Source: Balneolaceae bacterium (lineage in GTDB: Bacteria > Bacteroidota > Rhodothermia > Balneolales > Balneolaceae). From it: a stretch of 64,000 bases of DNA. Made by a program: the position numbers and the translations under genes. The stretch is taken from positions 24,547 to 88,546 of the forward strand of contig JAEPNO010000014.1 of NCBI GenBank assembly GCA_017643365.1, in the 5' to 3' direction. Below are positions 56,723-64,000 of this stretch, piece after piece. The notes beneath the pieces are model-generated. The model was not told the DNA's origin. It did not search any database and was given only the letters and a program-made list of their open reading frames with translations. The first letter of the stretch is position 1. Every line of letters begins with the position of its first letter.

Positions 56723-59700
56723 TTAATTCAAATGGATTTCAAGGCCGAGACCCATAAGCTCTCGTAATAATACCTTAAATGATTCCGGTACGTCTCCATC
56801 AGGAAGGTTCTCACCTTTTACAATGGCTTCATAAACTTTGGAACGTCCTTTTACGTCGTCACTCTTTACAGTGAGCATTTCTTTCAAGATGCTGGAAGCA
56901 CCATAAGCATACAGTGCCCACACCTCCATCTCTCCAAGTCGCTGGCCACCAAACTGAGCTTTACCACCCAATGGTTGCTGCGTAATAAGCGAGTATGGCC
57001 CGATTGAACGAGAGTGCATCTTATCTTGAACTAAGTGGTTCAGTTTGATCATGTAGATGTAACCAACCGTAGTTTTCTGCGAGAATTTCTCACCGCTTCT
57101 ACCGTCGTAAAGTTCAACACGTCCATCTTCAGGTAAACCTGCAGCGCGTAGTTGCTCTTTCACATCGTCCATGGTTGCACCGTCAAAAATTGGAGACGCA
57201 AACGTAGTGCCCAATTTCTTGGCTGCCCATCCTAAGATAGTCTCATAAATCTGACCAAGGTTCATACGAGAAGGTACACCAAGTGGGTTTAGGCAGATAT
57301 CAACCGGAGTTCCATCTTCCATAAACGGCATGTCTTCAACCGGTACGATTTTAGCAACCACACCTTTGTTACCGTGACGACCCGCCATCTTATCACCCAC
57401 CTGAAGCTTACGCTTCTTAGCCACAAATACTTTGGCTTTTTGGATGATTCCCGGAGGTAGCTCGTCTCCTACTTGAATTGCAAACGTTCTACGCTTTGCT
57501 TCACTGTCGATTTCGCGACGTAACTCTCTGTAATTGTGAAATAACAGTTTTACGTGTTTCACCAACTCTTTGTCGGTTGCCCAATCAATATTCTCGTTGA
57601 TGTTTACAGGATCAATCTCTTCGAATACAGACTTCTTATACTTCTCGCCTTTCGGAATTAACTCCACGCGGCTATAATCGTATACGCCCGGTGATGTTTT
57701 ATCACGAAGTAGCGAGTACATTTTGTCTGCCCACTGCTGATTTAACTCAGCAATTTTCTGCGAATGACGCTCCTGCTCTTGTTCAACACGTTTTTTCTCT
57801 TCTTTACGTGATACAAGTTCGTCTCTCTTTCGGCTGAAAAGCTTGGTACCAATAACCGTACCCGATACACCCGGAGGTGTTTTAAGTGATGCATCTTTTA
57901 CATCACCGGCTTTATCACCAAAAATAGCACGTAATAATTTTTCTTCCGGCGTTGGATCAGTTTCACCTTTTGGAGTGATCTTACCAACAAGAATGTCGCC
58001 GGGATGAATTTTTGCACCCACACGAATCATACCACGCTCGTTAAGGTTGCGCGTAGCTTCCTCACTTACGTTAGGGATTTCACGGGTTAGCTCTTCTTCA
58101 CCACGCTTAGTGTCACGAACTTGTTGTTCGAACTCTGTAATGTGGATAGAAGTATAAATGTCTTCTTGTACAATGCGCTCAGATATTACAATCGCATCCT
58201 CAAAGTTGTATCCACGCCAAGGCATGAAAGCAACAAGTAGGTTACGACCTAATGCAAGCTCACCACCATCGGTAGAACATCCATCAACAATGGCTTGATC
58301 TTTTTTAACGATGTCGCCCACTTTAACAATTGGACGCTGGTTGATTGCTGTATCCTGGTTTGTACGAGTAAATTTCTCAAGTTTATAAGATTTGATACCA
58401 CCATCGAAGTAACAGTTTTGTTGCAATTCAGTTCGCTCATATTTCACACGAACTTCAGTTGCACTTACATATACCACTTCACCATCGGCTTCAGCAGTGA
58501 TGATTGCGCGTGAATCACGAGCTGCACGGTGCTCAAGACCGGTACCAACAACAGGTGCTTCAGGACGAAGCAATGGCACGGCTTGACGCTGCATGTTCGA
58601 GCCCATCAAAGCACGGTTAGCATCATCATGCTCAATAAATGGAATTAAAGCAGCTGCCAACGAAGTAATCTGGTTGGTAGCAACATCCATGTATTCAATT
58701 TCATCAACACGAGCCTGATTGTAGTTACCCTCACGAGCACGCGAGAAAACCGTCTCATTTTTGAACATGTTGTTTTCGCCAAGCTCTGCATTCGCCTGTG
58801 CGATAACCGTTTCATCTTCTTGCTCGGCTGCTAAATAGTCAACTTCATTTGAAACCTGTCCATCTTTAACTCTACGGTAAGGTGTTTCGATGAAGCCAAA
58901 GTCGTTTACTTTTGCGTGAACACACAAAGAAGAAATCAAACCAATGTTTGGACCTTCCGGTGTTTCAATCGGACATAAACGACCGTAATGCGTATAGTGA
59001 ACATCACGAACCTCGAAACCGGCACGCTCACGAGTAAGACCACCAGGACCAAGCGCCGACATACGACGTTTGTGCGTCAATTCAGCCAATGGATTCGTTT
59101 GATCCATAAACTGAGAAAGCTGGTTGGTTCCAAAGAAAGTGTTAATCACACTAGAAATGGTTCTCGCATTCACAAGATCCTGAGGCGTTAACTGCTCAGC
59201 ATCACGCGAGTTCATTCTTTCTTTAATGGTACGTGCCATACGAGCAAGACCAATAGCAAACTGCTGGCCTAACTGCTCGCCAACGGTACGTACACGTCGG
59301 TTACTCAAGTGATCAATATCATCCACTTGAGATTTCATATTCTTAAGACGAATTACCTCAGTAATGATCGCTACAATATCTTCTTTGGTCAGATATTGAA
59401 CCGTAGTAGCATCTAAATGTAGACGCTTATTCAAACGGTATCGTCCAACTTCACCAAGATCGTACTTCTTGTCACTAAAGAATAAGCGCTCAAGGATAGC
59501 ACGAGAAGTTTCAGGATCAGGCATTTCACCTGAACGAATCTGCTGGTAAACCTCACCAAGTGCAGAAGTTTCATCCCACGTTGGATCTTTACGAAGAGTG
59601 TTCATGATTACTGAACGAGAAGACTCTTCTTCAGTAATTTTTTGAACAAGAACAGATTTCAACTCTGCTTCTTTGATCATCCCGTAATCATCTTCGGTCA

Positions 59701-60547
59701 ACTCATGGTCGCGTTCGAAAATGATTTTACGATTAAGCGCTTCGCTTACTTCACCGGTTTCTTCATCAACTACTTCTTCCATTTCTTCAACCACAATATT
59801 CTCAGCCAGGCGCTTGCCTACTAAGTTTTTCATGTAGGTTGGTTTAGAACCGAACTTCACTTCTTCAGAAAGTTCAAATAAGCTCAGAAGATCTAAATCG
59901 GTAGAGTACCCTAGAGCACGAAGCAATGTTGTAGCCGGGATCTTCTTCTTACGGTCGATATACGCCCACAATACGTCGCGAATATCGGTAGTAAATTCAA
60001 TCCAGCTACCTTTAAATGGAATTACACGTGCTGAGTACAGCTGTGTACCATTCGGGTGAACAGATTGACCGAAGAATACACCAGGCGAACGGTGTAACTG
60101 ACTTACGATTACACGCTCGGCACCATTGATGATGAACGTTCCACGATTAGTCATCCAAGGCAAATCACCCAGAAACACTTCCTGTTCGATCGTTTCGCTG
60201 GCTTCATCACTGTCATCTACAGATGATAGCCGCAGCTTAGCTTTTAAAGGCACAGAATAAGTTAAGCCTCTGTCCTGACATTCTTTGATAGTGTATCGAG
60301 GTACATCAACATTGTAGTAAAGGAACTCAAGAATGTGAGTCTCACGGGTATCTTGAATTGGAAAATTTTCAAGAAAAATCCGTTGTAGACCTTGATTCAG
60401 TCGTTCATTTGGTGCAATATCGAGTTGTACAAATTTCTCGAACGACTCTAGTTGGATATCCAGAAAATCGGGATATTCGAGAACATGTTGAGTTCTGCCA
60501 AATGTTTGGCGGGAAGTATTTGGGATGGTTTGCATCTTCTTGCTCAA
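56723..60547 (-). CDS. rpoB: RNA polymerase beta subunit
   Basis: About 1274 residues. Rif-region signatures (FFGTNQLSQFMDQTNPLAEL, HKRRMSALGPGGLTRERAGF), GRLCPIETPEGPNIGLI, and the C-terminal GGKAQFGGQRLGEMEVWALYAYGA are visible; Rif-cluster residues look wild type (QLSQFMDQ, HKRR, LGPGG). The likely start is TTG 60547, because AAGGAG lies 8 nt before it; ATG 60535 (MQTIPNTSRQTFG) is the alternative with a much worse Shine-Dalgarno. An in-frame ATG at 60619 reads through two hairpins and is not supported. Confidence 0.98.
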   Translation of the reverse strand: MSKKMQTIPNTSRQTFGRTQHVLEYPDFLDIQLESFEKFVQLDIAPNERLNQGLQRIFLENFPIQDTRETHILEFLYYNVDVPRYTIKECQDRGLTYSVPLKAKLRLSSVDDSDEASETIEQEVFLGDLPWMTNRGTFIINGAERVIVSQLHRSPGVFFGQSVHPNGTQLYSARVIPFKGSWIEFTTDIRDVLWAYIDRKKKIPATTLLRALGYSTDLDLLSLFELSEEVKFGSKPTYMKNLVGKRLAENIVVEEMEEVVDEETGEVSEALNRKIIFERDHELTEDDYGMIKEAELKSVLVQKITEEESSRSVIMNTLRKDPTWDETSALGEVYQQIRSGEMPDPETSRAILERLFFSDKKYDLGEVGRYRLNKRLHLDATTVQYLTKEDIVAIITEVIRLKNMKSQVDDIDHLSNRRVRTVGEQLGQQFAIGLARMARTIKERMNSRDAEQLTPQDLVNARTISSVINTFFGTNQLSQFMDQTNPLAELTHKRRMSALGPGGLTRERAGFEVRDVHYTHYGRLCPIETPEGPNIGLISSLCVHAKVNDFGFIETPYRRVKDGQVSNEVDYLAAEQEDETVIAQANAELGENNMFKNETVFSRAREGNYNQARVDEIEYMDVATNQITSLAAALIPFIEHDDANRALMGSNMQRQAVPLLRPEAPVVGTGLEHRAARDSRAIITAEADGEVVYVSATEVRVKYERTELQQNCYFDGGIKSYKLEKFTRTNQDTAINQRPIVKVGDIVKKDQAIVDGCSTDGGELALGRNLLVAFMPWRGYNFEDAIVISERIVQEDIYTSIHITEFEQQVRDTKRGEEELTREIPNVSEEATRNLNERGMIRVGAKIHPGDILVGKITPKGETDPTPEEKLLRAIFGDKAGDVKDASLKTPPGVSGTVIGTKLFSRKRDELVSRKEEKKRVEQEQERHSQKIAELNQQWADKMYSLLRDKTSPGVYDYSRVELIPKGEKYKKSVFEEIDPVNINENIDWATDKELVKHVKLLFHNYRELRREIDSEAKRRTFAIQVGDELPPGIIQKAKVFVAKKRKLQVGDKMAGRHGNKGVVAKIVPVEDMPFMEDGTPVDICLNPLGVPSRMNLGQIYETILGWAAKKLGTTFASPIFDGATMDDVKEQLRAAGLPEDGRVELYDGRSGEKFSQKTTVGYIYMIKLNHLVQDKMHSRSIGPYSLITQQPLGGKAQFGGQRLGEMEVWALYAYGASSILKEMLTVKSDDVKGRSKVYEAIVKGENLPDGDVPESFKVLLRELMGLGLEIHLN

Positions 60548-60583
60548 AAGGACCTCTCCTTTTAAATTCAAGGGTAATGGTGA

Positions 60584-60648
60584 ATGCCCGTAATTCGGGC
60601 ATGGGTACATAGACGCCAATAGCCAATACCGTTTTCACGATATTGGCT
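60584..60648 (-). promoter_or_regulatory. two hairpins in the rplL-rpoB spacer
   Basis: Hairpin A: AGCCAATA (60621-60628) pairs with TATTGGCT (60641-60648), with extra CG/CG pairs in the loop. Hairpin B: ATGCCCG (60584-60590) pairs with CGGGCAT (60596-60602) around TAATT. Neither has a T-run, so they look like attenuation or RNase processing elements. In other bacteria the rplL-rpoB gap holds a partial terminator and an RNase III site that set polymerase to ribosome ratio; the same use here is inferred. Confidence 0.6.
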
Positions 60649-60671
60649 GCCAGCGATAATTTGCGAAATGA

Positions 60672-61049
60672 TTACTTAAGCTCTACAGAAGCTCCTGCTT
60701 CTTCTAGCTTATTTTTAATCTCTTCAGCTTCTTCTTTCGACGCGCCTTCTTTTACTGCGTTAGGAGCACCGTCTACCAATTCTTTAGCTTCTTTCAAGCC
60801 AAGACCGGTAATACCGCGTACTTCTTTAATAACAGCAATTTTCTTTGCGCCAGCAGAAGTAAGAATAACATCAAACTCAGTTTGCTCTTCAGCAGCACCG
60901 GCATCACCACCACCGGCAGGGCCTGCAACTGCAACAGCAGCGGCAGCAGGTTTGATATCGTAATCTTCTTCTAGAACTTTAGCAAGTTCGTTAGCTTCTT
61001 TAATAGTTAAGTTTACAAGCTGTTCTGCTAGTTCTTTAACGTCAGCCAT
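60672..61049 (-). CDS. rplL: 50S ribosomal protein L7/L12
   Basis: A 125-residue stalk protein: N-terminal dimerisation helices ([20 protein letters not shown]), Ala/Gly-rich hinge (about 34-52) and the C-terminal factor-binding domain ([20 protein letters not shown] ... [15 protein letters not shown]). It recruits translational GTPases. Lies 48 nt after rplJ, before the hairpin-bearing rpoB leader. Confidence 0.98.
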   Translation of the reverse strand: MADVKELAEQLVNLTIKEANELAKVLEEDYDIKPAAAAVAVAGPAGGGDAGAAEEQTEFDVILTSAGAKKIAVIKEVRGITGLGLKEAKELVDGAPNAVKEGASKEEAEEIKNKLEEAGASVELK

Positions 61050-61097
61050 TTTTTATCTCCAGTTGTTTTGTAAGTAAAATTCGTAATTAAATAAGGG

Positions 61098-61622
61098 TTA
61101 GTTTTCGCCTTTTTCGGCGATGGTTTTTACAGCACCAACAATGTTAGAACCTTGTGCTTGCAAGCCACCGATAACGTTGTTAATCGGAGCCATCAATAAT
61201 CCAAGAACATCACCAATGATTTCGTTCTTAGACTTCATAGCAGCAAGTGCATCAAGTTTATCTCCACCGTAAAATTCGCCATCAACGATAGCGGCTTTAA
61301 ATTCCGGCTTGTTATTGTTTTCCTTGATGAAGTCCTTTAATACTTTAGCTGGTGCAGATAATTCTTCTTCTACAAATGCGAAGCCATTTTGCTCTTGAAG
61401 TTGTGGGATGATATCGTCGTATCCTCCTACTTCTTCCATTGCAAGCTTCATCAGTTTATTTTTATAAACTTTAAAGAAGACATCTCCCTTTCGGAATGCT
61501 CCACGCAGTTTGTTAGCTTCAGCCACAGACATACCCGTGTACTTCGCCACGTATATCGCGTTGGCGTTACGTAAGTGTTCTGTGATTTCGTCTAATACTG
61601 CTCGCTTTTCTGCAGTAGGCAT
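61098..61622 (-). CDS. rplJ: 50S ribosomal protein L10
   Basis: A 174-residue stalk base protein binding 23S rRNA and L7/L12 dimers. TGMSVAEANKLRGAFR, YKNKLMKLAM and the C-terminal L12-binding helix (about 135-170) are present. It lies only 13 nt after rplA, so the long L10 autoregulatory leader known from enterics has no room here. Confidence 0.97.
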   Translation of the reverse strand: MPTAEKRAVLDEITEHLRNANAIYVAKYTGMSVAEANKLRGAFRKGDVFFKVYKNKLMKLAMEEVGGYDDIIPQLQEQNGFAFVEEELSAPAKVLKDFIKENNNKPEFKAAIVDGEFYGGDKLDALAAMKSKNEIIGDVLGLLMAPINNVIGGLQAQGSNIVGAVKTIAEKGEN

Positions 61623-61635
61623 AATTTAATTCCTC

Positions 61636-62337
61636 CTAGTTAAGGGATGTAACTGCGGTTCTGCTTATAGGTATGCTTGGCCCCATGGTGGTACTCATAT
61701 GTACGCTTTTCACGTAGATACCTTTTGCGGATGAAGGCTTTAATCGCATAACTGTTTGAAGAAACGCTTCTGCGTTGTCTTTCAAATCAGATGCAGAAAA
61801 ACTTGCTTTACCGATTGCTGTGTGCAGGATTCCGGCTTTATCAACTCTGAAGTCGATTTGACCAGCTTTAACCTGTTTAACAGCGGCGGCAACATCCATT
61901 GTTACTGTACCACTTTTTGGGTTAGGCATTAAACCTCGGGGTCCCAAAAAGCGACCTAATCTACCGAGTTTACCCATTACATCTGGTGTGGCAATAATCA
62001 CGTCAATATCTGCCCACCCATCTTCAATTTTTGCAATGTAATCGTCAAGCCCGACATGGTCGGCGCCAGCTTCTTTCGCTTCTTCTTGTTTAGCTTCGTT
62101 TACCAAAGCCAAAACACGCACTTCTTTACCGGTACCATGAGGCAAGCTCACTGTACCACGCACCATTTGATCAGCATGACGTGGATCAACACCTAAACGG
62201 ATGTCGATATCTACTGACGCATCAAATGTGGTAGTGGATGTTTTTTTAACAAGATCACAAGCTTCCTCTAGAGTATATTCCAACTCCGGATTTACAAGAG
62301 CCGCAGCTGCTTGATATTTCTTTCCTTGTTTCGCCAT
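61636..62337 (-). CDS. rplA: 50S ribosomal protein L1
   Basis: A 233-residue protein of the L1 stalk with [39 protein letters not shown] and [14 protein letters not shown] signatures. Full length. Thirteen nt after rplK; can act as translational repressor of the rplK-rplA message in other bacteria. Confidence 0.98.
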   Translation of the reverse strand: MAKQGKKYQAAAALVNPELEYTLEEACDLVKKTSTTTFDASVDIDIRLGVDPRHADQMVRGTVSLPHGTGKEVRVLALVNEAKQEEAKEAGADHVGLDDYIAKIEDGWADIDVIIATPDVMGKLGRLGRFLGPRGLMPNPKSGTVTMDVAAAVKQVKAGQIDFRVDKAGILHTAIGKASFSASDLKDNAEAFLQTVMRLKPSSAKGIYVKSVHMSTTMGPSIPISRTAVTSLN

Positions 62338-62350
62338 AGGTATAATTCCT

Positions 62351-62782
62351 TTACTTGTCGCGATTTACTCTAAGACCCATACTACGAGCCGTACCTGCAA
62401 TCATTTCTGCAGCAGCTTCAATGTCGAACGCGTTAAGGTCCTCCATTTTTTCTTCTGCAATTTCCTTGCATTGGCTCCAGGTAACCGTACCCACTTTCGC
62501 GCGGTTTGGTTCGCCTGAACCGGATTTTATCTTCGCTGCTTGTTTCAGTAATACTGGCGCTGGCGGTGTTTTCGTCTTAAATGTAAAAGACTTGTCCGCG
62601 AACACAGTAATTTCTACTGGAATTACAGTTCCGGTCTTTTCCTGAGTCTTAGCATTAAAGGCTTTACAAAACTCCATAATGTTGATACCAGCCTGACCTA
62701 ACGCCGGACCTACAGGAGGTGCGGGATTGGCCTGACCACCAACGATTTGGAGTTTCAGGATTCTTTCAACTTTTTTAGCCAT
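62351..62782 (-). CDS. rplK: 50S ribosomal protein L11
   Basis: A 143-residue protein of the GTPase-associated centre: [34 protein letters not shown] at the start (thiostrepton-loop prolines present) and the C-terminal rRNA-binding [10 protein letters not shown]. Lies 76 nt downstream of nusG. Confidence 0.98.
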   Translation of the reverse strand: MAKKVERILKLQIVGGQANPAPPVGPALGQAGINIMEFCKAFNAKTQEKTGTVIPVEITVFADKSFTFKTKTPPAPVLLKQAAKIKSGSGEPNRAKVGTVTWSQCKEIAEEKMEDLNAFDIEAAAEMIAGTARSMGLRVNRDK

Positions 62783-62858
62783 GGATTCTCAGGATCCTAT
62801 TCTAATTTTATAACTTCTATTTATCGCGTAATAGCTAGTTTGCATCAACTAGGTTCTT

Positions 62859-63416
62859 TTATGCGGTGGATTCAACTTGATTCACATCCACCTCTACCGG
62901 AGTACGTCGGCCGAATATGCTCACCAATACACGGAGCTTCAATTTATCGGCATTTACTTCCTGTACAGTTCCGTCAAAATCTTTAAACGGCCCGGAGATT
63001 ACTTTCACTAAATCTCCCTCGCTGTAAGGAATGTCTACGTTCCGGATTTCATCGCCAGCTTCTTGCACTCGTCCTATGATGCGTTGAACTTCGTGCTTTT
63101 TCAGTGGCGTTGGCACCGTTTGTGTCTTCCCTACTTTCAGAAATCCGAGGCAAGACGGTGCGCTTTGAATTAGATTATTTACTTCTTCATCGTAATGAGT
63201 ATTTAGCAGGATATATCCCGGAAAAAAGTTTTTCTCTCGAGTACGCTTCTTTCCCCCTCTGATCTCTACCACAGTTTCGGTTGGTACCAAAACGTCTAGA
63301 ATCTTATCACCGAGGTCTTGATCTTCGATCTCACGCTCGAGAAACTCTTTAACTTTTTTTTCGTGACTGGAAAAGCAGCGAACTACATACCAGCCATGTT
63401 CTAATTCTTTACTCAT
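62859..63416 (-). CDS. nusG: transcription elongation/antitermination factor NusG
   Basis: A 185-residue protein with the NGN domain (HGWYVVRCFSSHEKKVKEFL, FFPGYILLNTHYDEEVNNLI) and a C-terminal KOW domain (about 125-180: EGDLVKVISGPFKDFDGTVQEV). Couples RNA polymerase with the ribosome. Its ATG overlaps the secE stop by one base. Confidence 0.97.
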   Translation of the reverse strand: MSKELEHGWYVVRCFSSHEKKVKEFLEREIEDQDLGDKILDVLVPTETVVEIRGGKKRTREKNFFPGYILLNTHYDEEVNNLIQSAPSCLGFLKVGKTQTVPTPLKKHEVQRIIGRVQEAGDEIRNVDIPYSEGDLVKVISGPFKDFDGTVQEVNADKLKLRVLVSIFGRRTPVEVDVNQVESTA

Positions 63417-63598
63417 TATCTATAAATTGCTTCAAGTACTGTGCTGTACACTTGATCGATGCCGAAAATAAATGCAGACAGTATGATCGAGAAAACAACA
63501 ACAATTATAGTGTTATCGATTAATTCTTGTTGTGTTGGCCAACTCACTTTTTTGAATTCAGCAACCACACTCTCGAAGAAATTTGTAAGCTTTTCCAT
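63416..63598 (-). CDS. secE: preprotein translocase subunit SecE
   Basis: A 60-residue single-pass membrane protein with the conserved amphipathic FKKVSWPTQQELIDNT segment and one membrane helix (about 32-52). Part of SecYEG. The ATG is at 63598; a longer in-frame start would run back into the tRNA-Trp gene and is rejected. Confidence 0.96.
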   Translation of the reverse strand: MEKLTNFFESVVAEFKKVSWPTQQELIDNTIIVVVFSIILSAFIFGIDQVYSTVLEAIYR

Positions 63599-63615
63599 AT
63601 GAATTAATTTGTTTG

Positions 63616-63688
63616 CACGGGCAGAGAGACTCGAACTCCCGACACCTGGTTTTGGAGACCAGTGCTCTACCAACTGAGCTATGCCCGT
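63616..63688 (-). tRNA. tRNA-Trp (anticodon CCA)
   Basis: A 73-nt cloverleaf: acceptor ACGGGCA/TGCCCGT, discriminator G (usual for Trp), D-arm TAGCTCAGTTGGTAGAGC, anticodon stem CTGGT/ACCAG with loop CTCCAAA, T-arm GGGAG TTCGAGT CTCTC-type. CCA not encoded. Between tuf and secE, the classical position in many bacteria. Confidence 0.96.
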
Positions 63689-63699
63689 TTATACACACA

Positions 63700-63726
63700 A
63701 GAGTAGGCAGCTAAGCTACCTACTCT
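63700..63726 (-). promoter_or_regulatory. hairpin between tuf and tRNA-Trp
   Basis: AGAGTAGG (63700-63707) and CCTACTCT (63719-63726) form a perfect 8-bp stem with AGCT/AGCT pairing in the loop. No T-run follows on the minus strand, so it is more likely an RNA-processing site that separates the tuf message from the tRNA than a full terminator. Confidence 0.5.
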
Positions 63727-63754
63727 ACAATGTGTAAATATGTTGGTGAAGCGC

Positions 63755-64000
63755 TTAATCTAAAATTTTAGTTACCACACCGGCACCTACGGTACGTCCA
63801 CCTTCGCGGATCGCAAATCGTAGCCCTTCTTCCATCGCTACCGGCTGGATCAACTCTACGCTCAACTTCACGTTGTCGCCCGGCATCACCATCTCTACAC
63901 CACTCGGAAGCTCACATGCCCCTGTTACATCGGTGGTACGGAAATAGAACTGTGGACGGTAGCCTTTGAAGAATGGAGTGTGTCGTCCACCTTCGTCTTT
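63755..64000 (-). CDS. tuf: elongation factor Tu, 3' part (cut by right edge)
   Basis: The last 81 codons of EF-Tu, domain 3: [37 protein letters not shown] and the terminal [21 protein letters not shown]-Tu delivers aminoacyl-tRNA to the ribosome. The 5' part lies outside the window. Heads the cluster tuf-trnW-secE-nusG-rplKAJL-rpoBC. Confidence 0.97.
   Translation of the reverse strand, partial: KDEGGRHTPFFKGYRPQFYFRTTDVTGACELPSGVEMVMPGDNVKLSVELIQPVAMEEGLRFAIREGGRTVGAGVVTKILD

Noticed and set aside
60548..60619. N-terminal extension of RpoB to ATG 60619
   Set aside because: Covers a hairpin and the Shine-Dalgarno itself and is not part of the RpoB family.
63599..63673. N-terminal extension of SecE
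   Set aside because: The extra residues are a translation of the tRNA-Trp gene; the SecE family starts at ATG 63598.

Overview
The window looks like a chromosomal segment of a marine or saline member of the Balneolia (Balneolota, Bacteroidota/Rhodothermota side). This is an inference. It rests on three secreted proteins with type IX secretion (T9SS) C-terminal domains carrying the YPNPFNPSTN-type or PNPYLG-type signature, a PorV-like protein, a Cir-type TonB receptor without SusD, a eukaryotic/archaeal-type ProS, a CrtI carotenoid desaturase and moderately AT-rich coding sequence. No rRNA lies in the window.

Left accessory region (1-10.2 kb, visibly more AT-rich than the rest). Positions 1-2288 hold an unrecognised partial gene (minus strand) facing a three-gene cassette: a sigma-factor-like protein, a small unknown protein and an ImmA/IrrE-type zinc peptidase. 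From about 2377 to 10130 lies an integrative element inserted at the 3' end of a tRNA-Met gene. It has short direct repeats of the tRNA end (att), a 23-bp sub-terminal direct repeat, a tyrosine recombinase, an unknown 407-residue protein, an excisionase-like HTH protein, a RepA-like AAA ATPase and a VirE-N/BT4734-type primase-like protein. Each key junction carries an iteron-like array (AATACCC, GTTCAA/TTGAAC, TGGGAAA). No relaxase is visible, so it resembles a replicating satellite or IME rather than a conjugative element. Its cargo is a YbjQ-domain/zinc-ribbon protein and small unknown or membrane proteins. The YbjQ gene has a G9 tract inside the reading frame and a second G9 tract just upstream of its apparent promoter, which suggests phase variation. 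This cargo is my best candidate for an undescribed system.

Core region A (10.3-36 kb): proS, nnr, a VanZ-like protein, two tandem TonB proteins, a Nudix/DUF1844 pair, DUF1015-serC, a rhomboid protease, a T9SS mini-protein with an S74-domain fibre-like protein, a TPR histidine kinase, RlpA, CrtI, a CIA30 protein, a transaldolase, an RND efflux operon (adaptor plus two permeases, no TolC) and a YtxH protein.

Region B (36-52.3 kb): a minus-strand operon TonB receptor, giant T9SS protein, PorV-like, parvulin lipoprotein; preceded by a T9SS protein with two CBM4/9-like modules, a divergent LacI-type regulator with inverted repeats upstream, and a GH30 glycosidase-SGNH hydrolase pair. It reads as a glycan-capture and secretion locus.

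Region C (52.3-64 kb): the classical cluster on the minus strand, tuf-trnW-secE-nusG-rplK-rplA-rplJ-rplL-rpoB-rpoC, with probable TTG starts for both rpoB and rpoC and two hairpins between rplL and rpoB. The tuf gene is cut by the right edge.
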